NCBI RefSeq assembly: GCF_950295315.1
Contig: NC_080171.1
Location: 91,125,516 to 91,189,515, forward strand
From: Erinaceus europaeus
Lineage: Eukaryota > Chordata > Mammalia > Eulipotyphla > Erinaceidae
DNA: 64,000 nucleotides
Direction of reading: 5' to 3'
Shown: in pieces, positions 9,850 through 21,612 of the stretch
Numbering within the stretch: position 1 is the stretch's first letter
Layout: every line of letters starts with the position of its first letter
The notes under the pieces: model-generated
What the model was told of the DNA's origin: nothing
The model's input: the letters and a program-made list of their open reading frames with translations, nothing else
Databases searched by the model: none
Program-made: the position numbers and the translations under genes

Positions 9850-10262
9850 TGTTGTTTTCACCTGGCCGGCTTCACGGGCGGTAACAGACAACCAGGGACT
9901 CATGGTTGAGCTGTATGCAGTATCTCTTTATTCATGCAGGACGCAGCGCAATCTATACCAAGCTAAGCTAAACTAAAAACTACAATCTTGTCCTTATAAA
10001 TATACTAGCCCAGTAGGGTGGGAACAGGATGCGACGCAGAGAGGGTGGAGAGAAAAGTGACTGACGAAAATCAGGGTGTGACAAGGAGAGGGGGCGGAGC
10101 AGGCAAGAATTCTACCACTGAACCACCAATGCCCTGGAGGGAGGGTGGTGCTTGTTAACAGCGGTTATGTAAATAGAATGAAGTGGTTATGTAAATAGAA
10201 TAGTGTTAAGCAGGGGGGATTAAACTAATGAAACGGAAGGGGTTTTTAGAAGCATACCAACA
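9850..10262 (-). mobile_element. Solo LTR, family 1, second copy
   Basis: The 413-bp reverse-orientation LTR has TGTTG...CAACA termini and a perfect 6-bp duplication, GAGAAA, at 9844-9849 and 10263-10268. The AATAAA signal is read on the minus strand at about 9928-9933. It shares the promoter-proximal U3, the 34-nt tRNA-Gly segment and the R-U5 with 2919-3381, differing by small indels. Its U5 segment (reverse of 'ggcttcacgggcggtaacag') is also similar to the family 2 LTRs at 46482 and 50800, so the families are related. Confidence 0.93.
10099..10132 (-). other. tRNA-Gly 5'-half sequence inside LTR U3, second copy
   Basis: Reverse complement of the same 34-nt segment as 3105-3138, identical to it, including the one difference from tRNA-Gly. 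The limits are the same, so the tRNA half was part of the LTR before the family spread. Confidence 0.85.
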
Positions 10263-11185
10263 GAGAAAGAAAAGAGGTCCCCAAACAATTCTGATGGTCA
10301 CAAATATCTGGTTCTGTCTTATAAACCTGAGTTCACATGTCAGTTAAATACAATCCAGTATAAAGCAGCTGAGGTTCTTAGGCCATCAGCCCTTGGATTG
10401 TCCAGGCTCCAGGACTAATTGCTTAAGCAGTGAGCCACTTTCTTCAGCATCACTGGGCAAAGATTACCATTTCCGATATGCACCATCAAATGACAAAGTG
10501 GGGAACACTGCTATAGGCAGCATGAAGTTATATTAAGTACTTAAAAAGGGATATATTTGCTTCTGTTATTAGGCCTTCTAGAAAGTTCTGAGACCACAAT
10601 GTAGAACAAGTGCTGGTGGAAGGAAGACTAGGGGTGGGAGAGGAAAACAGGGAGGACACTGGGGGCAAGGTTGATGGGCTGAAGGGGAGGTATATAGAGG
10701 GAAAAGGAGGGATGTGGGGTAAGGCATATTCCAGAGGTAAAAGTGACAGAAGGAGTGTGATGAGTTGCTTTCTGGTTCAGGCACTGGGGCTTCCTTTGCT
10801 GAGGCCAGGGCACAGGAGTGGAAGCTGGGCTGGGGGTGGGTAGCTACAGATTTCTGTTTTGAGATGAAAAAGGAAAATTTTTTTAAGAGTCCAGATTGTG
10901 TATCCATGATGGCCCTTTGATGACAGTCAGGGGCCCTTGAGTGTGGGCCTTCAGATGGACATTCTTCCTGAATCAAAACTTTTGCCATCTGCTCCTCCCT
11001 AAAATGTGAAAGCAGAGAGAAATTATTTCCTGATGAGACTGGTGAGGAGGAAGAGAAATGCTCTTTAAATGCACGCAGGGCATATGTTCTTCATTCAACA
11101 TCACATTTGTCTGAGTGCTCAGCTTATTCCTGGAGGACTTGAGGAAAGGGCAGGCATAGAGAAAGGAGGACAAATAATTGAGGAA
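10263..11185. other. Unique DNA
   Basis: ORFs of up to 136 codons occur on the minus strand but overlap others on the plus strand and show no domain. I see no gene here. Confidence 0.4.
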
Positions 11186-11480
11186 TAGAGGGGATGGGTG
11201 GTGCTACAACTGCTTGGATGTACATACTACCATGCCCAAAGAACCAGGTCCAAGCCCCCCAGTCCTCAACTGCAGTGGGAAAGCTTCACAATTGGGTATC
11301 TCCTCTTTCCCTTTCTACCTACCCTATCCCCCAATTTCTCTCTATCATCTCAAATGAGATCAAAAGAAAAAAAAAGGCCACTGGGAGTTGTGGATTTGTC
11401 ATGTAGGCATAATAACTGATGGCAACAACAACAATAACAACAAAAACAAAAACAATAACAACAAAGACAAAACCAAACAA
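11186..11480 (+). mobile_element. SINE-B copy, old
   Basis: The sense copy runs from 'gggatgggtggtgctacaactgc' through 'ggtccaagccccccagtcc' and 'gtgggaaagcttcacaa' to an (AAC)n-rich tail at 11427-11480. Confidence 0.75.
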
Positions 11481-11591
11481 AATAGCTGAGGGATACTGTA
11501 GCTTTAGGGTCAAAAGAAAGGTTTCTAGGGCTACCTCTCCATATTAGCTTGTCATCACAGACTAGATCAAAGACTGTCTCTTCACTGATCT

Positions 11592-12445
11592 GTCTTCTTT
11601 TTTCCTTTTTTAAAAATTTTCATTTATAAAAAGGAAACACTAGGGAGTCGGGTGATAGCACAGCGGGTTAAGTGCAGGTGATGCAAAGCACAAGGACTGG
11701 CGCAAGGATCCTAGTTCAAGCCCCTGGCTCCCCACCTGCAGGGGAGTCGCTTCACAAAGCGGTGAAGCAGGTCTGCAGGTGTCTACCTTTTTCTTCCCCT
11801 CTCTGTCTTCCCCTCCTCTCTCCATTTCTCTCTGTCTTATCTGACAACGACGGCATCAATAACAACAACAATAAAAAGACAACAAGGGCAACAAAAGGGA
11901 ATAAATATTTTTTTTAAAAAAAGGAAACACTGACAAAAAACACTGGATAGAGGGGTACAACTCCTTACAATTCCCACCACTAGAACTCTATATCCCATCC
12001 TCTCCCTTGATAGCTTCTCTATTCTTTATCCCTCTGGGAGTATGGACTCAGGGTCATTATGGTATGCAGAAGGTGGAAGGTCTGGCTTCCGGAATTGCTT
12101 CCCTGCTGAACATGGGCATTGACAGGTCAGTCCATACTTCCAGCCTGTCTCTTTCTCTTTCCTTAGTGGGGTAGGGCTCTGGGGAAGCGGGGCTCCAGGA
12201 CACATTGGTGGGGTCATCTGCCCAGGGGAGTTTGGTTGGCATCATGTTAGCATCTGAAAAAAGAGTTAACATATAAAACTAAATTGTTGACTAATCATGA
12301 ACCTAAAGGCTGGAATAGTTCAGATGAAGAGTTGGGGGATCTCCATTTTGTAGATAGCTAGTAGGTTTATTTTAGTTATATTTCAAAGGGCCCATGACTA
12401 TACTAGTTTTTCTTCTGAGCCTGACATCTGATATGCAGGTGGACT
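11592..12445 (-). mobile_element. L1-b 3' UTR, split by a SINE
   Basis: The reverse copy has its tail at 11592-11640 ('tttataaaaaggaaacact') and continues at 11928-12445 with 'gaggggtacaactccttacaattcccaccac' through 'tgatatgcaggtgg'. The SINE at 11643-11926 interrupts it. A minus-strand ORF of 63 codons within it is a shadow, not a gene. Confidence 0.9.
11643..11926 (+). mobile_element. SINE-A copy, full length
   Basis: A textbook copy: the head 'gggagtcgggtgatagcacagcgggttaag' (tRNA-like A box), B-box-like AGTTCAAGCCC, 'ccccacctgcaggggagtcg', 'cggtgaagcaggtctgcaggtg', the pyrimidine-rich stretch, and a CAA-rich tail ending AATAAA. The duplication AAAAAGGAAACACT on both sides proves retroposition into the L1-b tail. 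Confidence 0.95.
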
Positions 12446-12985
12446 TTCTTAACATTCAGTCTGTAGCCTTCTGTTGAAAGGCCTGTAATGTCAGAACAAG
12501 AAAGGAAATTGGATTTTATGGCAGAAGTTGCTAGATATTATGGATATCCAGGCTCCCTTTCTTTCACAATGACTAAATTTACCTGTCCACAATATGGTCT
12601 ACATTCCTCAACTTCTTTTGCAATAGATTTGGCCATGTGACTCATGTGACTCAACTCTAGCTAATGAGAGCTAATCATAGTTTTTCTGTGCTTTTGATTC
12701 CTTACTGGGAGCAATTGTAGTGAGATAATATCAACTGCCTTCTAGTAGTTGTTGGAAGGAAAAATGTGCTGAATGATGCCTGGCATAGATAAAACCTACT
12801 CTCCTTGGTCCTGCTGCAAATCCAGGTACTACCACCCATTTCTTTGAATCTAGTTTGTTTCTTTCTACAGGTCTGAGGGTGTAACTTAACAAAACCTTTA
12901 ACCACTCAGCAAGTACTGACTATCCAAGGGTGTGGTGGCCCAGCTGATGAACTTCTGACTGAAGTAGTTGGAGATTGGACTGTCA
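12446..12985. other. Unique DNA
   Basis: Nothing recognised. Confidence 0.4.
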
Positions 12986-13486
12986 GGCTGGGGTATAGAT
13001 CGACCTGCCAATGCCCATGTCCTGCAGAGAAGCAATTACAGAAGCCAGAGCTCCCCTCCTTCTGTATCCCATAAAGAATTTTGGTCCATACTTACAGCAG
13101 AGGAGAAATGATAGGGGGAAGATGATCAAAGGGATCCAGACTTCCACTCTATGAGGACCTGAAGAAAGAAGAGGAGAAAGGTGTGTGTGTGTGTGTGTGT
13201 GTGTGTGACATCTGGATGTAGTAATACGTGTATGTGTGATTTGGAAAGGAAGAGAAAATGGGACCATAGGAAAAAATGGGCAAATATATACAAATATAGA
13301 CATATCATTGTAGAAATAATAATTAACCTATATCCTCAACATTAGATGAACTGCTGTAGCTTCCAGTGGAGTGAGTAGGGATCCAGAAATCTGGTGGTAG
13401 GAATGGTGTGGAGTCGTACCTCTGTTATCTTGTAATTTTGTAAATCAATATTAAACCACTAATACAATTAAAAAAAAAAAAAAAGC
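12986..13486 (+). mobile_element. L1 3' end related to L1-b
   Basis: The sense copy shares 'gccaatgcccatgtcctgcagagaagcaattacagaagcc' with L1-b, then differs, with a (TG)n run at 13182-13207 and the ending 'ggtaggaatggtgtggagtcgtacctctgttatc' and 'caatattaaaccactaatac' plus a poly-A tail at 13471-13485. Confidence 0.82.
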
Positions 13487-13689
13487 TTGGACCAGATGAG
13501 TGATGTTATAGTCAGGCATGAGAATTAAGATCATCGAACTTTTATATAGGGTTAGGGCAGGAATCTGAGACCATGGATGTTCATCAGAATCACTTGAAAG
13601 GAGGAACTCAGTGGAAGACAACTACACAATGGCGTTGCCTATACATGGAATTTATAGAATCAAAGCACACTGACTTGTCAAGGAAGAGT

Positions 13690-13830
13690 AACCAAAATCA
13701 CCATCTCTCAGACTTCTGTGAGAACTATGGTGGTTATGAGGGGTGGGCACAGAATTGTGGTGGAGAATCTGGTGTGAAACTATACCTGAAGAATCTCACA
13801 ATTTCGTTTAAAAAAATTCTAAAAAAGAAA
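13690..13830 (+). mobile_element. L1 3'-end fragment, old
   Basis: 'gagaactatggtggttatgaggggtgggcacagaattgtgg' matches the fragment at 48632-48680 and is followed by an A-rich end. Confidence 0.5.
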
Positions 13831-14109
13831 AGAGTCGTCTGGGGAGACTTCAAAACTCTCACCTGAGCCACACCCACGCCCTAGACCAGAGAAAGCTGAA
13901 TTGCTGCTGTGCCTGCACCCAGTGGTCGTTATTTTTAAAGCATCCTACGTGACTGCAAATGTGCATCCAGATTTGAGAACACTGTTTTATTCAAACATCC
14001 CCAGGCATTTTTAGGACCCAAGTCTTTGTGAATGACTCTAATGGCTTTACATTCTTTTTCCTCCACAAGAACATTTCTTAATGGCAGGGTCTCCATCATA
14101 GCATCCCCC
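13831..14109. other. Unique DNA
   Basis: Nothing recognised. Confidence 0.35.
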
Positions 14110-14215
14110 AGTAAAAGGGCCATTAGAGATCATTGGCTGCCTTCATTTCTAAATGAGGGCTCTGAGATGGAAGGACATAGCCCAGGGTCATGTAGCAAGC
14201 TGGGAAATAGCTGCC
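14110..14215 (+). repeat. MIR-type fragment
   Basis: 'cattagagatcattggctgcc', 'tttctaaatgagggctctgagatgg' and 'cccagggtcatgtagcaagctggg' follow the MIR3-like core order. Confidence 0.65.
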
Positions 14216-16144
14216 ACAATGGCCATTAGGGCCCTTCCACCATTACCCAGATCATCACTGTATGGGGACCATGCTATAGTCACAGGCAAAGCAAGATGAC
14301 AGGAAGGTCTTCTTCCACATCTGTGCCATTTGTGTTTTTAGTTTCTCCCATACTTTACCTTTTTTCCCAACCCTGCCCAACCTATCTGTGCCCACGGTCT
14401 CTGATCCTCAGAGTTGGAGGAGTCTTCCTGTCAAGGAAACTGAGACCTAGAGGGGACAGAGTTATTCAAGGTCACAGAGTCAACTGGAAAGACAGTCTGA
14501 GGGACAATTACCTGGATTTCCCAACCAGTGTTCCTCCTTCCATTTTTGTCATCCCTTCCCAGGTTCCTCTGCTTTCTTCTACCACCTGTTAATTCCTAAT
14601 GATGCACATTGTTTATGGATTAGTTTTTCCATCTTATTCTAGGATGAAGAAGTGGCCAAAGTGAAGCTTCCTGGCACTGAAAGTAGAGGGTGGAAGAGGC
14701 TGCAGTCCTTTTAGAGGTCACCACCAAGGTCAAGCTAGAGCAAGCCTGCTTCACAATGGCTGGTGTCTACTTGTAAGGCTACATCATGGGTGTAGTTCAA
14801 CATATTTCCTCTCTGATAGGTCATGGGGTTGAACACCAGGAATAGAAGTGACTAGGGAACTTGTACCTTACTTTAATCTAAAAAGAAGCTCAGTTTTCTT
14901 AGAAAAAGTCTGAAAATATGCCCAGTGTTGGCATCATTAAGAAAGAGAATGAAGAAAGGAAAACAGTGTAGGGGAAGAAGGTAAGGCAACACCTGGGTGG
15001 GCATCCTTTGCACAATCATTTCTTGATTCATTTTGCTTTCGTTATCTGATGAATGATAATTAGCAAATGGAATCTTCCTTCTTTCAACCTTGCTTTCCAT
15101 TCTAGGAAGCTTTCATTTCATCTCAGTGTGAGCTAAGCCAACCAGCTATTTACCCCCAGAGAAATTCAGAAGACACAAGCTCTGCTTTTTGATGCAGGAA
15201 AGAAAGGAAGGCAAACTGGGATCTGGAAACAGAAAGAAGTAGAAAAAGAAAGAGCCAGGTAGCTGCAAAAGTTGACTTGCAGACAAGCTAAAAATAAATT
15301 GAAAGGAAAAAAAGAGGAGCTAGTTTTGGTACCTTTAACAAAAAGACATTTCTTGCCCCCCAGCCCCAGGGGATATGTAAGTAAGACTTCCTTTACTGGA
15401 AAAGAATGAAGTAAGCTTCAGATCTCTAGATCTCTAGGATGTACCTAGCTGCCAAGATGTCCTTAAAAACCTGTGTGCATTCAGCCTGTGCTTCAGTCTT
15501 ACTTTTATTCTACTCAGAGAAATACATCAGCCTTAGCATAGGTTTCACTTCTTTCCCATCTCACAGATGAGAAGACTGAGGCTCACAGAGGTTAGGGCAC
15601 CCATGCTCAGTGTTTCATAGTTAAAAGCAACAGGTATTCAGAAACTGGAGCATGATATTTCGCATGCTTGGATTGCAGACATGCATGGACACCCCACTTT
15701 GTGTAGCAACATTAATTTCACACGCTGGGGGAAATATTAGCACAGCATTCTAAGGCTGTTACTTCCTGTCTTTGTGGTCACTTCTCCCATCTGACTCTCA
15801 TGGCTTTCTAGAAATGACCTAGTTGGACTCAACTCTGTATCCTCAGGATTTAGCCTAGTAGGTATCTGGCAAATATAAGGTGACTTGAATACTAAATCCT
15901 AGTACCTTCATGTTTATTATTCATACAAGAATGACACTAGTATACAAAAAGTACTTTCAGAATTTATTAAGAGCTTTCTATGTGGCAACTAAGAGCTCAA
16001 TTTAAGTCACTCCTTACAATAACCCAAAGAAGTTTAGAGGTGAGGTCAAAGAGGAATCAGGACAGAATTATGGTCTACCTATGCCCTGCTCTTGAGTATC
16101 CTACTCTGTACCTCTAGGGAAGACCTAGTCCTGAATCTTCACAG
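14216..16144. other. Unique DNA with MIR fragments
   Basis: MIR-like cores are at 14425-14490 ('aaggaaactgagacctagagg...caaggtcacagagtc'), 15560-15625 ('acagatgagaagactgaggctcacagaggttagg') and 15958-16030 ('tttattaagagctttctatgtggcaac'). Elsewhere I see no coding potential, and ORFs such as 14296-14592 have no domain. Confidence 0.5.
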
Positions 16145-16443
16145 CATTTTATTTATTTACTTACTTATTTATTTATTATTGCCACCAGGATTAACTCTGG
16201 GGATATGTGCCTGCACACTGAATCTACTGCTTCTGCTACTTATTGCTTTTTTCCTTTTTTATATTCCTTTTCTTTTCATAGGGCAGAGAGAAATTGAGAC
16301 AGGAGGGGGAGTTAGAAAGGGAGAGAGAAAGAGAGACACCTGCAGCACTGCTGTACCCACTGCAGGTAGGAACTGAGGGCTTGAATCCAGGTTGTTGTGC
16401 ATGGTGACCTGTGCACTCAACTGGATGGTTACCACCTTGCCCC
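16145..16443 (-). mobile_element. SINE-B copy, full length
   Basis: The reverse copy runs from the (TTTA)n tail through 'attgccaccaggattaactctggggatatgtgcctgc', the GA-rich block and 'actgcaggtaggaactgagggcttgaatccagg' to the head 'ccaccttgcccc'. Confidence 0.88.
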
Positions 16444-17864
16444 AGACACTCTTAACTTTAATTATGTACTAGTACCTTGTTTTATGTCCTTGGATAAGTC
16501 TACAAACTTTCTGTGCATTCTTCTTCAAAGGTGAGGATTCTAGCAGATGAGTTTGATGACCCTTTCACATCTTAGCCCTTGGAATGTGTTGACACCTTGG
16601 GCTTGGGAGCATCTGACCAATGGGGGAATAGAGTTAGGCACCAGGGAAAACATTTAGTTAGTGTATGAAAGGTAGTGTGTTTGTGTGCACACCTGAATGC
16701 TGTGTGCGTGTGCATATATATGCCATAAAATAAACACTCAAACATTCAAGGACAAATATGCCCTTTCCACTGTCTAATTTAGCAATAGAATCTCATCCCA
16801 GATCACATATGAAGTCAGTAATCAAAAGTCAGAAGAAAACGTGTTTTTCTTACTCTAAGAGCTGAATAACGCACTTCATCCACTTGTGTTTAAATTTTAA
16901 ATATTTTCTCTTAGCAATAAAATCACCCAGTGATTCAGGAGCCTTAGGACCTATATCACTGTTAAATCTAGTCACTAATTTTTTTAACTTAGTCGAAAAT
17001 GTTAATGGAGGACTTTTTCCCATAACAAACACTAATAGGGAGCTCAGAATTCACTTCAAATACCTTTCTGGTTTTTCTACTGCCTACCACCCCAAGCTTT
17101 ATGCCAAAGTTTATGTGTCTATAATTTCCTGAAAGTTTATACAGCATAAAAGAAGGAGAAGTGATAAAATATGCCATTTAATTGCAAAAAAGCCATGTAC
17201 TAATCTCACTAATGTGCTAGATTAAGACTGTAATGTGAGAAGCTGCAAAGTGGTTAAACTGATTTAGAGCAAATTGTACCCCTAAGTCTCTTTGTCAGAG
17301 CCCACATTTTATGCCACCCAGACCTAACAATTTCCTTTATTTTAGCTATTGATTTATAGTATAGAGATAATAATGCTGTGTTGAACTCTGTGCTGGGCTG
17401 GATGAATACCTCCAAGACAAATCCTGCTCGTGGCAGTGTACCCACCAGGTGCACAACTCTGCTACACAAACGTCTCATCTCTGAATCACTGTTCAGTTCC
17501 CTCAGGCTGGCTCCTTCAGATAAATGCAGTCTCTCTGGGCAGTGTCCAAAAGGAGAATCTCAGTGGCAAGTGACAACACTGGATGCCACCTAATATTCCC
17601 ATAGGTACAGTGGGAAAGCTGGCCTCTGAGATCATGTGGGTGGTCCTCCAAGCCCTTGTCCTGCACTAACAGAGGCCAAAATGCCATCTCTCGAAGTGGG
17701 GTGTTCACACCCACCTCATGAAGTCCCTAAGGAGTCAGTGAGTTGGCATGTAAAGTGCAAAGCTGAACAGGCTTCCTATTGAGGATATTGATTTCCCTCA
17801 ACATTATTTCACATCATCAGACAAAATAAGGGGTTTCAACGTCAGCTTAAAATAACATTCTTTT
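16444..17864. other. Unique DNA
   Basis: About 1.4 kb with no recognisable repeat or gene. Minus- and plus-strand ORFs overlap each other without domain signal. Confidence 0.4.
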
Positions 17865-18140
17865 GGGCCCCAGTAATGATGTACCCAAGGAGTGTACACA
17901 TTACCAGGCACAAGGACCCGGGTTCAAATTCTTTGTACTTACCTTCAAGGGTGGGTTGGTAGGGGGGAAACTTCACCAGCAGTAGAGCAGTACTGCAAGT
18001 GCTTTTCTCTCTCTTCCTCTTTTTCTTCTCTCCTTTATTGCTCTCTCTTTCTATCAAAAAAGAAAAAAAAAGAATGAAAAGACTGTTGGCAGAGATGGAT
18101 TCACCCTGTAGGCATTGAGCACCAGCAACAACCCTGGTGG
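17865..18140 (+). mobile_element. SINE-B copy, old
   Basis: The sense copy is diverged. It shows 'gggccccagtaatgatg', 'caaggacccgggttcaaattc' (B box), 'gaaacttcaccagcagtagagcag' and the tail side 'aggcattgagcaccagcaacaacc'. Confidence 0.75.
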
Positions 18141-18770
18141 TAATAAATTAACAGATAAATGAACAAATACACTTATTTTAAAGTTACATCATTTAGACCC
18201 ACTTATAAGGCAAGGGAATTGCAATATACATTCATTTAAAAGTAACTTTAAAAAAAAAAAAACAAACTTCTATGCACCTATTTCTAGCTCACATGTCTGG
18301 ACAGAAAAAAGAAAAGTACTGGAGAAAGGAGAGAGAAATTTAAGGTGAGATAAAGTATTCGGAACTTGGGTAAGTTGTGTGCATGAGCACACACACAGAT
18401 GCATCAGGAAGGAGAAACTGTCAAGTGACAGTTTCACTGCACAGGAAGTTCAAGATGGGGCAGTCCTGTTTTAGCATTGAACTGTCCTGATGGTACCCCT
18501 AGTGTCTCTGAGTCTCAAGATCCAGAGTTTGAACTGAGTAATGTCTGTGAGCCTTTTTCTTCTGGAATTTTAAGGCTCTGCTCAGGGTTGATGAAGTCAG
18601 GTGTGCCAGAATCATCTGCACTGAGAGAGGCCACCAGCAGAGCCCACAAATGCTCTGGGAAGGCAAGATAAGGCCAAGCAGAACCAGGACTATGAGGATG
18701 GCCCTGGAATCACAGGAGGTCACATCAGCACTTGGAAATGCTAAAAAAACTCAGATCTGTTTGTATATTC
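18141..18770. other. Unique DNA
   Basis: Nothing recognised apart from a poly-A run at 18249-18261. Confidence 0.4.
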
Positions 18771-18862
18771 CCTCTTCTTCTTCTTCTTCTTCTTCTTCTT
18801 CTTCTTCTTCTTCTTCTTCTTCTTCTCCTCCTCCTCCTCCTCCTCCTCCTCCTCCTCCTCCT
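18771..18862. repeat. (TTC)n to (TCC)n compound microsatellite
   Basis: About 18 TTC units pass into about 13 TCC units. On the other strand this is a pure purine tract. The poly-Ser/poly-Pro ORF over it is a translation artefact. Confidence 0.96.
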
Positions 18863-18885
18863 TTCCTTCCTTCTTCTCCTTTTTT

Positions 18886-19140
18886 ATTAATGTTTATTTG
18901 CTTTTGTTGCCCTTTTTTATTGTTGTAGTTATTATTGTTGTTACTGATGTCGTCATTGTTGGACAGGACAGAGAGAAATGGAGAGAGAAGGGAAACACAG
19001 AGAGGGGGAGAGAGAGACAGACACCTGCAGACCTGTTTCACCGCCTGTGAAGCAACTCCCCTGCAGGTGGGGAGCTGGGGGCCGGTCCTTGCACTTTGCA
19101 CCACTTGCACTTAACCTGCTGCGCTACTGCCCGACTCCCC
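18886..19140 (-). mobile_element. SINE-A copy
   Basis: The reverse copy has its tail at 18886-18950 (GTT/ATT-rich), then 'ggacagagagaaatggagagag', 'cacctgcagacctgtttcaccgcctgtgaagcaactcccctgcag' and the head 'aacctgctgcgctactgcccgactcccc'. About 25 bp around the B box are missing. Confidence 0.92.
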
Positions 19141-19239
19141 TGCTTCTTTTTTCTCTTCTTCCTCCTCCTCTTCCTTCTTTTTCTCCTCCTTCTCATCTTT
19201 CTCCTCCTCCTCCACTTCTTCCTCTTCCTCCTTTTCCTT
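19141..19239. repeat. Pyrimidine-rich tract
   Basis: A CT-only or nearly CT-only tract (TTCTCC/CCTCTT imperfect units) between two SINEs. Confidence 0.85.
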
Positions 19240-19306
19240 TTAATGTCCACCAGAATTATTGCTGGGGCTCAGTGACTATTGATGAATAATGCTCCCAGTG
19301 GACATT

Positions 19307-19344
<38 letters not shown>

Positions 19345-19560
19345 TCTTTTATTTGATATGACACAGAGAAATTGAGACAGGAGGAAGAGATAGAAAGGGA
19401 GAGAAAAAAAAGAAACACCAGCATCCCTGTTTCATCATCTCACATGAGACACACACTTAGAGGAATTAATCAGAACATCACTCTGGTACATAAAGTGCTA
19501 AGGACTGAACTGGAAACCTCAGCCATGTAAGTCTGATGAACTTATCAGCTGAACTATTTT
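19240..19560 (-). mobile_element. SINE-B-like copy with (CT)n and a SINE-E-like head
   Basis: The reverse copy begins 'caccagaattattgctggggctcagtgac' and has a (TC)n run at 19311-19340. Its head part ('catcactctggtacataaagtgctaaggactgaactgg') looks like SINE-E rather than SINE-B, so this may be two merged elements. Confidence 0.65.
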
Positions 19561-20339
19561 CCCAATTACTCAGTTCTATGTATTTCTTCATATGTCTTTC
19601 TCAGAATTTCTTTTATGCTTTGCCCTTTTATGCTTTATTCTATTTTTATTTATCCTTTCCCTTCACATCCCTCAATTCATCCTCTTCATTGCATAGTGTT
19701 TGCCATTTCCTCTTAATTTCTGAGAAAGTCAAAAGAAATATAGAAGGAAGAGCCTTTTCCCATGCTTTCAGAGTTAGTTTTAATTTTTGCAGATATTTTC
19801 CTAGCGCCTACTCTTAATAGTTAATTATGCCCTCATAATAGTTCATCATATTTTGTATCTCTTTCTAAATTTGTCTTTCCCACCCCCGCTAGTCTGCAAA
19901 ACCTTGGATGGTAGAGTTGCTGGCGTTTAATCCCTAAAACCATCTGCCACATTACACACGGTGCCCTCCACTGCCTGGGGGCTACACAAACACCTGCACT
20001 GAGCAGCAAGAGAGAGGCCTGGATCAGAAAAAGAAACTAGAAAATATTGTCATTCAAAATTGAGAATCAGCCACATAACCCAGAAGCTATAGAGTGTTTC
20101 TGAAGTAGCAACACACACACACACACACGAGAGAGAGGGAGAGAGAGAGAGAGAGATTACTCAAGTCATGAGCAATTTATCCTGGGAAGGGCTCTTTGAA
20201 CAGTGTAGAGATCTTCATAGTGTAGGCAGTCAGTCACCAGGGCCACCCATTTTCAGGATCCAAGCTCCCCCAAAGGCTGGAATTATTGACAGCTGTTGGT
20301 TTATCACTGAATCTGTCTTAGAACTGCTCTTGACAGGGT
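19561..20339. other. Unique DNA with (AC)n(GA)n
   Basis: A compound dinucleotide repeat lies at 20109-20156. No other feature recognised. Confidence 0.45.
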
Positions 20340-20640
20340 AAGGGAGACAGTATAATGGTTATGCAAGGCACATTCATGTCTGAGGTCCTGAAGTCACAAG
20401 TTTTTTTTTAAAGAATTTATTTACTTATTTATTCATGAAAAAGATAGGAGAAGAGAAAGAACCAGGCATCACTCTGGTACATGTGCTACCGGGGATTGAA
20501 CTCAAGACCTCATGGTTAAGAATCCAATGCTTTATCCACTGTGCCACCCCCCCCCAAACCACCTGAAGTCACAGGTTTAATTTCTTGCATCACTATAAGC
20601 CAGAGCTGAGCAATGCTTTTGTAAAAATAAAATAAAATTT
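20340..20640 (+). mobile_element. SINE-D copy split by a reverse SINE-E
   Basis: The SINE-D head is at 20340-20400 ('agggagacagtataatggttatgcaaggcac...gaagtcacaag') and the body at 20567-20640 ('gaagtcacaggtttaatttcttgcatcactataagccagagctgagcaatgc'). The sequence 'gaagtcacaag/gg' flanks the insert on both sides and is the target duplication. Confidence 0.85.
20401..20566 (-). mobile_element. SINE-E copy nested in SINE-D
   Basis: The reverse copy has a T/TTTA tail, 'gaaagaaccaggcatcactctggtacatgtgctaccggggattgaactcaagacctc', 'ccaatgctttatccactgtgccacc' and a C run. Confidence 0.87.
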
Positions 20641-21334
20641 CTCTTGATTGAAGAGAGTCACCTCACTCAAAGCTACAACTCACTGTGGGGCAGCAGGCAT
20701 GACTTAGGGTACAAAGATATAGCCTCTTGACTAACCTTACTTAGAACAGACTGTAGGGTCACCTCTGAGGCTCAAAGCTCCTCGTGAGTTTGCCTGAAGT
20801 CTCAGCTTCTGCTTGTGCCTATGTATTCTTTACTTCCTCATATGTGTTGGTCCTGAAAGTATTTCTCCTTTACCCACAAAAAGCTGATGGCTAGATGGGG
20901 ACTACTGAGACATTTGGGGGAACCTTTGCTTATTTTCCTGACCAGGGCAAAAGATGGACTTTCCCCCTCAATTTTTTCCCAAAATTCACATGTATGCATC
21001 TTATGGCTGGAGTCTGAGTTGCCTCCAGTGCCTTAGCTGCAAGGGCACCTGGGAAATGTAGTTTTCAGTTTTGGTCTTGCAAACATCAAAGTATGCAGAA
21101 GGTGGTTGGATTCTGACCACATGCTTCACAGATCTTACTCAGCTGTCAGTTGGTGATATATGATGTACTCAGGGAGTTGATAAGAACTGTGTTCTACTGG
21201 GTGACTTAAGCTATCATTGTCTAGAGATTTGGGAACATTTTTTTTCCAGTCTAGGGGGAAAATGTATGATCTAGGCATAGTCTAGGTTGGAAATGTATGA
21301 TCAGGGTTGTAAGCAGAAAAAGGATTTTCTTTTT
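20641..21334. other. Unique DNA
   Basis: Nothing recognised; a short local repeat of 'ggaaaatgtatgatctaggcatagtctaggttggaaatgtatgatc' lies near 21258-21302. Confidence 0.4.
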
Positions 21335-21560
21335 TTAATTTTAATTTCTTTATTGGGGGATTAATGTTTTAAATTTGACATTAAATATAATAGTTTGTAC
21401 ATGTATAACACTTCTCAGTTTTCCACAGAACAATACAACCCCTACTAGGTCCTCTGCCATCTTTTCTGGACCTGTACTCTCCCCCTCACACCCACCCCAG
21501 AGTCTTTTACTTTGGTGCAATACACCAACTCCAGTTCAGGTTCTACTTGTGTTGAGAAAT
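21335..21560 (-). mobile_element. L1-a 3' end
   Basis: The reverse copy starts with the inverted tail 'atttctttattgggggattaatgtttt' and continues through 'caatacaacccctactaggtcctctgccatc' to 'ttttactttggtgcaatacaccaactccagttcagg', then breaks off at a (TTTC)n run (21560-21612). Confidence 0.9.
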
Positions 21561-21612
21561 TTTTCTTTCTTTCTTTCTTTCTTTCTTTCTCTTTCTCTTT
21601 TTTTTTCTTTTT

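Noticed and set aside
10578..10988. 136-codon minus-strand ORF
   Set aside because: A plus-strand frame and a second minus-strand frame are open in the same DNA; no domain and no conservation evidence.
18650..18928. ORF with long poly-Ser and poly-Pro runs (and poly-Glu on the other strand)
   Set aside because: It is the translation of the (TTC)n/(TCC)n microsatellite; both strands are open only because of the repeat.
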